Shown here piece after piece: positions 1 through 6,628 of a DNA stretch of 11,827 nucleotides. The first letter of the stretch is position 1; every line of letters begins with the position of its first letter. The position numbers were made by a program, and so were the translations under genes. The notes below the pieces were generated by a model, which worked only from the letters and a program-made list of their open reading frames with translations, ran no database searches and had not been told where the DNA came from. The DNA is taken from NCBI GenBank assembly GCA_028704035.1, contig JAQVLS010000032.1:1-11827 (forward strand). The letters run 5' to 3'. The DNA is from Desulfotomaculaceae bacterium (GTDB lineage Bacteria > Bacillota > Desulfotomaculia > Desulfotomaculales > Pelotomaculaceae).

Positions 1-779
1 CTTTCTTCCTCGGCCAGGTTGATACTGGCTTTCAACGCCTCCATCAGATCAACTACTTTACCGGTTTCCGGCCTGACAGGGGTTTCTATTGCTTCCCCGG
101 CTATTTTCGCCTGGATTTTTTCCATCAAGCTCTGCCTGTACGTATCGGTGTATTTTTCAGGTTGGAAATTCGTCGACAGGCTGTTGATCAAGTTTACCGC
201 CATTTTAACCTCGTTATCGTGCAGGCTGACCTGATAATTAAGTTCGGTCAGCACACCGGGCTGCCTGATCTCGTCAGGATAATGCATGGTACTCATAACA
301 ATGGTCTCGTCACTTACCCTGATTGCCGCCAGGCTCTCGCGACTGCGGATCATCACCCTCGCTACTGCTACCTTGCCGGTCTCATTCATGGCCCTTTTCA
401 AAAGCTCATACACCTTGGTGCCACCGTCGCCGGGCGCCAGGTAATATGATTTTTCGTAATAGACCGGGTCAATCTCAGAGAGGTCAACGAAATCCAGAAT
501 TTCTATGCTTTTTCCCGGGCCGTTTACCGTGCCTTGTACAAATTCTTCGTCCTCAAGGACAACATACTTGCCTTTCTCATACTCATACCCGCGCACGATG
601 TCGTCCATGGCTACCTCTGTCTGGCAGAATGGACAATATTTCCTGTACTGCACAGGGTTTTTACATTTTTCATGAAGGTAATTAAACCTAATGTTTTTCT
701 GTTCGGTTGCAGTATAAAGTTTAACCGGTACGTAAACCAGACCAAAACTGATGGCGCCTTTCCATATGGAGCGCATCAT
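1..779 (-). CDS. ku: Ku protein, bacterial non-homologous end joining (partial, 3' end beyond the window)
   Basis: Ku binds DNA double-strand ends as a homodimer and recruits LigD-type ligases for end joining. Reading down from an ATG at 779-777 gives about 259 codons with no stop before the window edge. The opening MRSIWKGAISFGLV, followed by PVKLYTAT, and later blocks such as YEYEKGKYVVL, DPVYYEKSYYLAPGDGG, MHYPDEIR and EKYTDTYRQ are characteristic of bacterial Ku. A TGAGGTGA ribosome site lies just upstream. The second ATG (776-774) is an equally possible start. An HxxC plus CxxC arrangement (H36, C39, C49, C52) resembles a small zinc site. Bacterial Ku proteins are usually about 260-300 residues, so only the tail is missing. 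A ligase gene could lie beyond the left edge, but that is not visible. The upstream ytfJ gene has its own terminator, so ku is probably transcribed separately; I see no clear promoter. Confidence 0.95.
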   Translation of the reverse strand, partial: MMRSIWKGAISFGLVYVPVKLYTATEQKNIRFNYLHEKCKNPVQYRKYCPFCQTEVAMDDIVRGYEYEKGKYVVLEDEEFVQGTVNGPGKSIEILDFVDLSEIDPVYYEKSYYLAPGDGGTKVYELLKRAMNETGKVAVARVMIRSRESLAAIRVSDETIVMSTMHYPDEIRQPGVLTELNYQVSLHDNEVKMAVNLINSLSTNFQPEKYTDTYRQSLMEKIQAKIAGEAIETPVRPETGKVVDLMEALKASINLAEEE

Positions 780-850
780 TTCACCTCAAATCATTTTGCT
801 CATATTTACTCTATTATTTCCTCCGCCGATAAAGTGATGCGGCTGTAAAT

Positions 851-885
851 AAAAAGCAAAACCCGGGCTTTTTACTTACCCGGGT
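851..885 (-). terminator. Rho-independent terminator after ytfJ
   Basis: On the minus strand, 8 nt past the ytfJ stop, an arm ACCCGGG (885-879) pairs perfectly with CCCGGGT (867-861) around an 11-nt loop. A T-rich run (TTTTGCTTTTT, 861-851) follows. It ends the five-gene operon and separates it from ku. Confidence 0.85.
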
Positions 886-893
886 ATTGTTCA

Positions 894-1349
894 TCAGGAT
901 AACACCGGAGGCGTAGCGTCCGGCACTTGCGGCGCTGTTTGCGTTTGTGGCTTATCCCCGCCGCACCCGAACATGGACTGGATCTGCGCAATTACCTGCG
1001 GCGCAACGTCTATTAATCGGTCATATATGGCGTTCCCATCTACCGGAAGCAGGCGAATATTTCCGTTGCCCACCACCAGGAAACCAATAGGCTTTACAGA
1101 TACACCTGCCCCACTGCCACCGCCAAAAGCCGGCATCTGGGACTCCTCATCTTTATTGCCGCCGGTGGCGCTGATTCCAAATTCACCGCCGCCGGCGGCA
1201 AAACCGCAGGCTACACGGGATATCGGAATAATTACGGTACCATCCGGGGCTTCAACCGGATCTCCGACAACAGTGTTCACGTCCACCATTTCTTTAATGC
1301 TTTCCATCGCCGTCTTCATTAAACCTTCTATCGGATGCTGCTCAGGCAA
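894..1349 (-). CDS. ytfJ: Spore protein YtfJ (GerW family)
   Basis: YtfJ/GerW is a forespore-associated protein found in spore formers. In Bacillus subtilis it is needed for normal germination responses; its biochemical activity is unknown. The 151-residue protein has the family pattern: an N-terminal helix (HPIEGLMKTAMESIKEMV, residues 5-22), a strand with DGTVIIPISRVACGFAAGGGEF (residues 36-57, C48), a glycine-rich stretch, then GSGAGVSVKPIGFLVV (residues 78-93), and a short C-terminal tail with C129 and proline/alanine-rich sequence. The start is TTG at 1349-1347. An in-frame TGA lies three codons upstream and AAAGGTGG sits at about 10 nt, so no longer start is possible. It follows the DUF2953 gene by 18 bp, a pairing I recall from other spore-forming Firmicutes, and is the last gene of the operon. 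A sporulation sigma promoter might also exist inside the upstream gene, but I could not identify one. Confidence 0.93.
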   Translation of the reverse strand: MPEQHPIEGLMKTAMESIKEMVDVNTVVGDPVEAPDGTVIIPISRVACGFAAGGGEFGISATGGNKDEESQMPAFGGGSGAGVSVKPIGFLVVGNGNIRLLPVDGNAIYDRLIDVAPQVIAQIQSMFGCGGDKPQTQTAPQVPDATPPVLS

Positions 1350-1367
1350 GCCATATCACCCACCTTT

Positions 1368-2051
1368 TTATTTTAATCTAATTGCCAGAGCTTTAAGACT
1401 TGTGAAGATAATATAGCCAATTCTTACTTCAAATATGCAGTCGAGACTGGTATTGAAGCAGGCCTTTTTAAAATTCGGGGTGACATTTATCACTGGATTT
1501 GCCTCATGTACCGCAAACATTTGGTATGCAAAACTTAAAACAAAACCCTTTATGCCCCAGGCCGTACCGGTCAGAATTCCGGTCTGCGAAGGGTCTTCGG
1601 CACCTATTTCAGTCTGCCAGTGAAAACGACTCAGTTTAATATGCCTAAAAAGATATACAATCACGGGGTGATATCTTTTAATTTTAATAATTGCACTGTG
1701 CAGAATATCAAGCACCCTGGCCGGCGCGGGAATGCGGACTTTCTTTTTTTCTGTTGATAAGGGCCTGCCCTCTTTCCCTTCGATTTCAGCCTTGATTTTA
1801 AAGGCCGGTCTCAGCCATCGCAATGGCCGCAAAAACGGTCGCCTTCTGTTTGCTTCTTTGTCATACGGCTGCATCTTTATGATCGGTATTTCCAGCTTGT
1901 AATGGATTAATCCATGCCACAGCGTAAAACCGAGCGCAAAACGATCGTCTCTCCCCTGCTTCCGGTAGCTCAGCCGCATGGTCATTTTTGCGAGGAAAAT
2001 GACAAGCAGAAAGATTATTGCGAGTATGACCAGTAGGTATGCTCTGCCCAC
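1368..2051 (-). CDS. DUF2953 domain membrane-anchored protein
   Basis: This is a conserved Firmicutes protein of unknown function, 227 residues. Residues 1-22 form one strong membrane segment (rich in L, I, V, F and A), followed by a basic stretch (MTMRLSYRKQGR). A long highly basic middle region rich in K and R spans roughly residues 65-130. The DUF2953 signature follows: HWQTEIGAEDPSQTGILTG at about residues 144-162 and a downstream hydrophobic strand. The start is GTG at 2051-2049, with GGGAGGG about 6 nt upstream. It lies directly before ytfJ (18-bp gap), the usual neighbour of this family in spore formers, so a role at the forespore or cell membrane is plausible but not shown. The 152-bp gap to trpS is unusually large for this operon and contains a trpS-like scar. 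Family assignment is from recognised pattern, not a database search. Confidence 0.85.
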   Translation of the reverse strand: MGRAYLLVILAIIFLLVIFLAKMTMRLSYRKQGRDDRFALGFTLWHGLIHYKLEIPIIKMQPYDKEANRRRPFLRPLRWLRPAFKIKAEIEGKEGRPLSTEKKKVRIPAPARVLDILHSAIIKIKRYHPVIVYLFRHIKLSRFHWQTEIGAEDPSQTGILTGTAWGIKGFVLSFAYQMFAVHEANPVINVTPNFKKACFNTSLDCIFEVRIGYIIFTSLKALAIRLK

Positions 2052-2129
2052 CTGCTTCCCTCCCGGTCATACTTTTCCACCTTTTGGCGGGAATATACGG
2101 CGACATTGCAGTTAGTGTACACCCGGCAT

Positions 2130-2177
2130 CCATTATTGCAGCACTGCGTTGAGTCTGGCCTTTTCCAGATACCGGAC
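2130..2177 (-). pseudogene. Degenerate second copy of the trpS 3' end (scar)
   Basis: The 39 bases at 2130-2168 match 30 of 39 bases of the trpS tail at 2213-2251, in the same orientation and offset by 83 bp. Read in the corresponding frame, it encodes VRYLEKARLNAVLQ then TAA. The trpS tail there reads IYLEKARRNVGL. An in-frame TAA lies two codons before this short run, so it is not an expressed gene. It may be a diverged partial duplication, or the tail of an earlier trpS left behind by recombination. Confidence 0.6.
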
Positions 2178-2203
2178 GTTTTATGTAGAAAAAAGGTCTC
2201 CCT

Positions 2204-3178
2204 TTATTCGTTCCAGTAGTCCAGACCTACGTTGCGCCTGGCTTTTTCCAGGTAAATGGAGGCAACCTGCCTTGCCTTGTAAGCGCCTTTCTTCATGGTG
2301 TCTACCACAAACTCCCTGTCTGCGGCCAGCCTTTGCCGCTCATTCCTGTACGGCTCGAAGTAATCCCAGATGACACTAAAAATTTCTTTTTTCATGTCGC
2401 CGTATTTAAGTCCTGGGGTGAGAAACCTCTCCTTTAGCTCTGCTATACCTTTCGTGTCTAAAAAAAGTGCATAAATATCATAAAGGGGGTTTCCCTCTAT
2501 CGGTTTTGGCTGGTCTACCGGCGTGGAATCCGTCTTGATGCTCATTACTTTCTTCTTCAACAATTTCTCGTCGCTAAAAATTTCGATAGCGTTGCCGTAT
2601 GATTTAGACATTTTCTGGCCGTCAATGCCCGGCACGACCGCCAGGTCATCCTCGATGTCCGGCTCCGGCACTACGAAAGTCTCACCGTAAGTGGAGTTGA
2701 AGCGGATGGCGATATCCCTGGCGATCTCCAGGTGCTGCTTCTGATCTTTACCTACTGGGACCTTGTCTGCTCCGTACAGCAGGATGTCCGCCGCCATTAG
2801 CACCGGATACGAAAACAGGCCATGGCTAGCGGGGATGCCCCTAGTTACCTTGTCCTTGTATGAATGGTTGCGCTCAAGCAAACCCATGCCGGTGACATTG
2901 GAAAGAAGCCAGGTCAACTCGGCTACCTCCGGCACATCAGACTGTATATAGAAAACTGATTTGTCGGGATCAAGCCCCAGCGCTAAAAAATCACAGGCCG
3001 CTTCATAGGTCTGTCGCCTTAAAAAAGGCGCGTCGAAAACCGAAGTCAGGGCGTGATAATTTACCAGGAAACAAAACAACTCATTGTTTTCCTGGTAGTC
3101 CACCATCCTTTTCATCATCCCGAAATAATTGCCCAGGTGCAGGGAACCCGAGGGTTGAATGCCTGAAAGAATACGCAT
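2204..3178 (-). CDS. trpS: Tryptophanyl-tRNA synthetase
   Basis: TrpS is a class I aminoacyl-tRNA synthetase that activates tryptophan with ATP and charges tRNA-Trp in the cytoplasm. The 324-residue protein is full length for bacterial TrpS. The HIGH-type signature is PSGSLHLGN (residues 9-17, H14). The ATP-binding PVGKDQKQHLE follows at residues 141-151, and the KMSKS loop is exact at residues 189-193. The C-terminal anticodon-binding helices end in YLEKARRNVGLDYWNE. The ATG at 3178-3176 has a perfect AAGGAGGT five bases upstream. The gene follows the M50 protease gene by 48 bp and carries no T-box leader there, so it appears to be expressed from the upstream operon promoter. A diverged copy of its last codons lies 83 bp downstream. 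Confidence 0.97.
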   Translation of the reverse strand: MRILSGIQPSGSLHLGNYFGMMKRMVDYQENNELFCFLVNYHALTSVFDAPFLRRQTYEAACDFLALGLDPDKSVFYIQSDVPEVAELTWLLSNVTGMGLLERNHSYKDKVTRGIPASHGLFSYPVLMAADILLYGADKVPVGKDQKQHLEIARDIAIRFNSTYGETFVVPEPDIEDDLAVVPGIDGQKMSKSYGNAIEIFSDEKLLKKKVMSIKTDSTPVDQPKPIEGNPLYDIYALFLDTKGIAELKERFLTPGLKYGDMKKEIFSVIWDYFEPYRNERQRLAADREFVVDTMKKGAYKARQVASIYLEKARRNVGLDYWNE

Positions 3179-3226
3179 TTTTTACCTCCTTGCTGTTGGT
3201 ATAGCCCAGTTGAATTATATAAATCG

Positions 3227-3844
3227 TTAGAAGATTCCGGCCATTCTTAATAAGATATTAACTATAGGTATCACAAAAATTTTAAAAATATAGCCTATTG
3301 CTCCCGAAAACACCAGCAAGATCAATATAATCATCCCGTACGCTTCCAGATGATACAGCCATTCCTGCCGGCCGGGCAGAATGCCCGCCAGAATTTTTGA
3401 TCCATCAAGGGGTGGTATCGGCAGCAGGTTAAAGATAGCCAGCACTATGTTGATATAAATGACGTAAAACATGATCTCAGTAAAATAGGGAAGCCGCAGG
3501 TCCATCAGAGCGAGATGGATTACAACAGCCGCTATGGCCAGAAGCAAATTCGTAACCGGTCCGGCCAGGGATACCAGGAGCATGCCCCTGCGCATATTTC
3601 CCGTGAAACTCAGAGGATTTACCGGAACCGGTTTGGCCCAGCCAAACCCGGCCAAAAAAAGCAGGATTAGCCCCACCGGATCGACATGCGCCGCCGGGTT
3701 AATCGTCAGCCGGCCCTGCAGGCGGGCAGTGTCGTCTCCCAGCCAGTGGGCCACCAGGCCGTGCGCATACTCGTGAAATGTGAGCCCGATAACTATGGCC
3801 GGCAGCATTAAAGCTATTTGGTGCAGGCTAGGCAGATTAAACAC
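3227..3844 (-). CDS. Site-2 protease family zinc metalloprotease (peptidase M50, YwhC-like)
   Basis: This is an integral membrane metalloprotease of the short M50 type, 205 residues; its natural substrate is unknown. The HExxH zinc motif HEYAH is at residues 24-28 inside the first membrane helix. The third ligand motif NLLPIPPLDG is at residues 139-148 (D147). Hydrophobic segments lie at about residues 8-34, 58-70, 88-113, 122-142 and 170-200. There is no PDZ domain, unlike RseP or SpoIVFB-type relatives with extra domains. The start is GTG at 3844-3842, with GAAGGAG nine bases upstream. The gene overlaps the end of the nucleotidyltransferase fusion gene by 8 bp, which implies translational coupling. 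The trpS gene follows 48 bp later. Confidence 0.94.
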   Translation of the reverse strand: MFNLPSLHQIALMLPAIVIGLTFHEYAHGLVAHWLGDDTARLQGRLTINPAAHVDPVGLILLFLAGFGWAKPVPVNPLSFTGNMRRGMLLVSLAGPVTNLLLAIAAVVIHLALMDLRLPYFTEIMFYVIYINIVLAIFNLLPIPPLDGSKILAGILPGRQEWLYHLEAYGMIILILLVFSGAIGYIFKIFVIPIVNILLRMAGIF

Positions 3845-6476
3845 TATCTATCGCTCCTTCGTAACCGGAAAGATATTCTTTCACGTAGCTCAGTTCTTCC
3901 TCCCTGGTCCGCACTACGCCATCCAGCCGGGCTTGCCATACCGCGTCTAATGCTTTCTTGAAAATGGGACCCGGCTTAAAGCCTAGTTTGCGCAGGTCCT
4001 TGCCGTTAATGGAAGGCCTATCGCAAGAAATGGCGGTAAGTACCTGCTGGAATCTCCGCCTGGCCGTGTTGTTCGATAAATAGGTCAGCATTAGCGGGTA
4101 AGATTCTCTGGGCACGGCCATCACGCGCCTGGCCAGTTCACTCGTAGAAAGATCTGCGGGGTCTTCCAGGCCTTCCGCAGCCCGGTTCCATTCATTCAGC
4201 GCCGCCGCTACTTTTTCAACCTGTCGTTTATTAAGATTATACTGCGCGCTGATCGCCCGGGCCGTTTCCCAGTTCGTCCGGTGCAGCACCGCAATGAAAT
4301 AAACCATCCACGGCTCGTCAGGTTCAGCTGTGTCCCAGGATTTAAGTACTTTGATCGAGCGGTGTATGTCGTTCAGCGCATCTTTAATTTTTTTATAATC
4401 TACGTCCGCAAAAATGCTGTCCCACAGCTGCAATTCCTCCAGACGTGACAGCACGGAACTCGGGCGCGGTTCCAGGAGAATATATTTTAATTCTTCCCAT
4501 ACCCGCTCTTTGGAAACCCTGGAGAGCATATTGTTATACACAGCCTCATTGACCAACTTCAGGGTCTGCGGCTCAAGTGTAATATTATATCTTTTTTCAA
4601 ACCTGATTCCCCTCAATATCCGGGTGGGGTCTTCCACGAAGCTCAGATTATGCAGTACCCGCAGCAAGCCCTGCCCCAGGTCTTCCCGGCCGCCGAAATA
4701 GTCAACGATATCCCCGAAATCATCACTGTTCAGTGATACTGCCATGGCGTTGATGGTAAAATCCCGTCTGTACAGATCCTGGTGCAATGACGATGTTTCT
4801 ATTTGCGGCATAGCCGCCGGATACTGGTAAAATTCCACCCGCGCCGTGGCCACATCCACCTGCCGGCCATTGGAAAAATGGACGGTGGCAGTGAAAAACT
4901 TCGGGTGAACCCTGACTCTTCCGCCTAAATCCCTGCTTAGATTTCTGGCTAGCTCAATACCGTCCCCTTCCACTACCAGGTCTATGTCGCTGCAGTCCAT
5001 ACCGAGCAAAAGGTCGCGTACTATACCGCCGGCCGCATATATTTTATAACCCATGGAGGAGGCCATTTTGCCGGCATGCTCCATGATCTCCATATATTCC
5101 GCCGCAAGCCCCCGGCACATCAACTCCCGGATATTTGTGTGGGGATGTTCGGTGTTACTGCCGCTGTAAACTTTTTTGTGCCTGGCCTGGACTTCGCCGT
5201 GCAGGGTGCGCAGTACGTCCGTGCGGGATACTATCCCCACCAGTTTACCCTCTTTCAGCACAGGAAGCCGCCCGATATCATGCCGGATCATTAATTCCCG
5301 CACTATTGATACAGGAGTAGCGGGGCTGACAGTAATCATGTTGCCGGTCATAAACCCTTTGGCTGGGGCGTGTCCTAGGCCGTGGTGTGTGGCTTTTTCA
5401 ACGTCGCGGCGGGAGATTACGCCCACTACCTGCTTGCCCCTCACCACCGGCAGGCCGGTATGGCCGTACCGCAGCATCAGCCTCCCCGCTTCCTCAATAA
5501 TTGTTTCCGGGGTTATCGTTTTTACCGGGCTGGACATAATTTCTGCGGCCGTCGCTGGCGGCCTGACCTTTGAGCGGATGGCCGCTAGAAGTAGTTCAGC
5601 CACTTCATCCACTTTGGCCTTTTTTATAATGGCCGAGGCGGCGGCAGGATGCCCCCCACCACCCAGACCTTCAAGCACTTCTTTAACGCTGAGTTCAGTT
5701 ATGCTGCTGCGGGCGACGATATAAACGCGGTCATCCATCTCCACCACGGTAAAAACTGCATCCAGGTGGGCAAAATCTACCAATTTGTGGGTAAGCAGGT
5801 CGAGGCCACCGACAAATTCGTCTACATTTCCTTTCGCGATTAGAATATTAGCCCCATTTATTTCATATTGTTCGGCTGATACCAGCAAGGTTTTTAAAAG
5901 GGCACGCTGTCCTTCGGAAAGAGGCCTTTCCAGAAATTCTGCGACCACAGCCAGGTTGGCTCCCTGTTCCAGCAGGTAAGCTACAGCCCCGACGTCTCTA
6001 GCTGTGGTGTTCGGGAATACAAGAGAGCCGGTATCTTCATAAATACCAAGCGCAAATACTGTCGCTTCCATCGGGGTTATAACAATACCCATTTCGATTA
6101 TTTCCTCAACGAGTAAGGTGATCGTCGCCCCAACCATTTCAACTATTTCTATTTTCCCCGCGATGTCACCCTCACTCCGCGGGTGGTGATCATAAATATG
6201 TATTTCAATGCCTGGCTTTTCGAGTAAATCCGCCAACCTGTCAAGGCGTACGGCTGTTTTAGTATCGACCAGAATGATCTTTTTGACCAACTCCCGGTCA
6301 ATATCTTTGACTGTCCTTACATTAAGCGTGTCTTTATGCAGGGCCATGAATTCTTCAACATTTTTTAAAAGAGGCCCGGGGAAAACCATAACGGCGCCCG
6401 GGTAAATCTTTTGGGCGGCTACCATGGAAGCAAGAGCGTCCATATCGGTATTGGTATGACTTGTGATAATTTCCAC
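3837..6476 (-). CDS. Four-part fusion: DHH/DHHA1 phosphoesterase, two CBS domains, class II tRNA nucleotidyltransferase/poly(A) polymerase
   Basis: This 879-residue protein joins an RNA-degrading and an RNA-extending module. Numbering is from the chosen start. Residues 1-165 are a DHH phosphoesterase (H7, D11, D13, D71, DHH 96-98, D148), the fold of RecJ and nanoRNase. Residues 200-300 are DHHA1, with GGGGHPAAAS at 272-281. Two CBS domains, likely adenine-nucleotide sensors, span about 313-362 and 375-425. Residues 475-870 are a class II nucleotidyltransferase: GGIVRDLLLG 483-492, metal ligands D497 and D499, RRDFTINA 570-577, and EDPTRILRGIRF 615-626. The flexible loop before RRDF is present; it is lost in CC-adding enzymes, so A-adding, CCA-adding or poly(A) activity is likelier. 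I place the start at GTG 6476-6474, because AAGGTGG (6492-6486) is 9 nt from it but directly abuts the GTG at 6485. It is the first gene of the operon and overlaps the M50 gene by 8 bp. Confidence 0.92.
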   Translation of the reverse strand: MEIITSHTNTDMDALASMVAAQKIYPGAVMVFPGPLLKNVEEFMALHKDTLNVRTVKDIDRELVKKIILVDTKTAVRLDRLADLLEKPGIEIHIYDHHPRSEGDIAGKIEIVEMVGATITLLVEEIIEMGIVITPMEATVFALGIYEDTGSLVFPNTTARDVGAVAYLLEQGANLAVVAEFLERPLSEGQRALLKTLLVSAEQYEINGANILIAKGNVDEFVGGLDLLTHKLVDFAHLDAVFTVVEMDDRVYIVARSSITELSVKEVLEGLGGGGHPAAASAIIKKAKVDEVAELLLAAIRSKVRPPATAAEIMSSPVKTITPETIIEEAGRLMLRYGHTGLPVVRGKQVVGVISRRDVEKATHHGLGHAPAKGFMTGNMITVSPATPVSIVRELMIRHDIGRLPVLKEGKLVGIVSRTDVLRTLHGEVQARHKKVYSGSNTEHPHTNIRELMCRGLAAEYMEIMEHAGKMASSMGYKIYAAGGIVRDLLLGMDCSDIDLVVEGDGIELARNLSRDLGGRVRVHPKFFTATVHFSNGRQVDVATARVEFYQYPAAMPQIETSSLHQDLYRRDFTINAMAVSLNSDDFGDIVDYFGGREDLGQGLLRVLHNLSFVEDPTRILRGIRFEKRYNITLEPQTLKLVNEAVYNNMLSRVSKERVWEELKYILLEPRPSSVLSRLEELQLWDSIFADVDYKKIKDALNDIHRSIKVLKSWDTAEPDEPWMVYFIAVLHRTNWETARAISAQYNLNKRQVEKVAAALNEWNRAAEGLEDPADLSTSELARRVMAVPRESYPLMLTYLSNNTARRRFQQVLTAISCDRPSINGKDLRKLGFKPGPIFKKALDAVWQARLDGVVRTREEELSYVKEYLSGYEGAIDSV

Positions 6477-6485
6477 GGCTTGCAC

Positions 6486-6492
6486 CCACCTT
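6486..6492 (-). promoter_or_regulatory. Ribosome binding site that sets the start of the nucleotidyltransferase fusion
   Basis: AAGGTGG on the minus strand is 9 nt from the GTG at 6476 and 0 nt from the GTG at 6485. This makes the downstream GTG the better start. Confidence 0.65.
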
Positions 6493-6508
6493 GCAAAATA
6501 TGCATTTT

Positions 6509-6517
6509 ATTATATCA
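6509..6517 (-). promoter_or_regulatory. Extended -10 promoter for the five-gene operon
   Basis: The minus strand carries a perfect TATAAT (6514-6509) preceded by TG at 6517-6516, giving the TGnTATAAT extended -10 form. It lies about 33 bases before the predicted start codon. No good -35 box is visible; only a T-run that doubles as the terminator tail of trpB lies there. Extended -10 promoters can work without a -35 box. The sigma factor is inferred to be the housekeeping type. Confidence 0.65.
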
Positions 6518-6530
6518 CACCAGTACATAC

Positions 6531-6628
6531 AAAAAAAGCTGCCGGGTAAATTCGTAAGGGGCGCCCCTTGCAGGCGCCCCTTACGAAACATTTAGCCACA
6601 ATTTTAATTTTATATCTGCGGCAGCTTT
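6531..6628 (-). terminator. Nested-hairpin terminator after the trpB2 gene
   Basis: The outer stem on the minus strand is AAAGCTGCCG (6628-6619) pairing with CGGCAGCTTT (6544-6535), and the T-run continues to 6531 (seven T in all). The 5' arm lies inside the last codons of trpB2. Between the arms sits a second, perfect 15-bp palindrome: GGCGCCCCTTACGAA at 6573-6587 pairs with 6551-6565 around a 7-nt loop. The outer stem plus U-tract is a standard intrinsic terminator except for the long loop that holds the inner hairpin. Confidence 0.75.

Noticed and set aside
780..850. Forespore (sigma-G) promoter upstream of ku
   Set aside because: Searched because Ku is forespore-made in Bacillus. A few AT-rich blocks are present, but no pair of boxes at proper spacing.
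1861..2133. Minus-strand frame of 90 codons overlapping the DUF2953 start
   Set aside because: It runs in another frame through the DUF2953 gene, has no domain, and the DUF2953 GTG has the better ribosome site.
3179..3226. T-box riboswitch before trpS
   Set aside because: Only 48 bases separate trpS from the previous gene. They hold a plain ribosome site and no room for a T-box specifier stem or antiterminator.
5176..5724. Plus-strand open frame of 182 codons
   Set aside because: It is antisense to the CBS and DHHA1 parts of the nucleotidyltransferase fusion, and its composition (S, P, T, R rich) is typical of a shadow frame.
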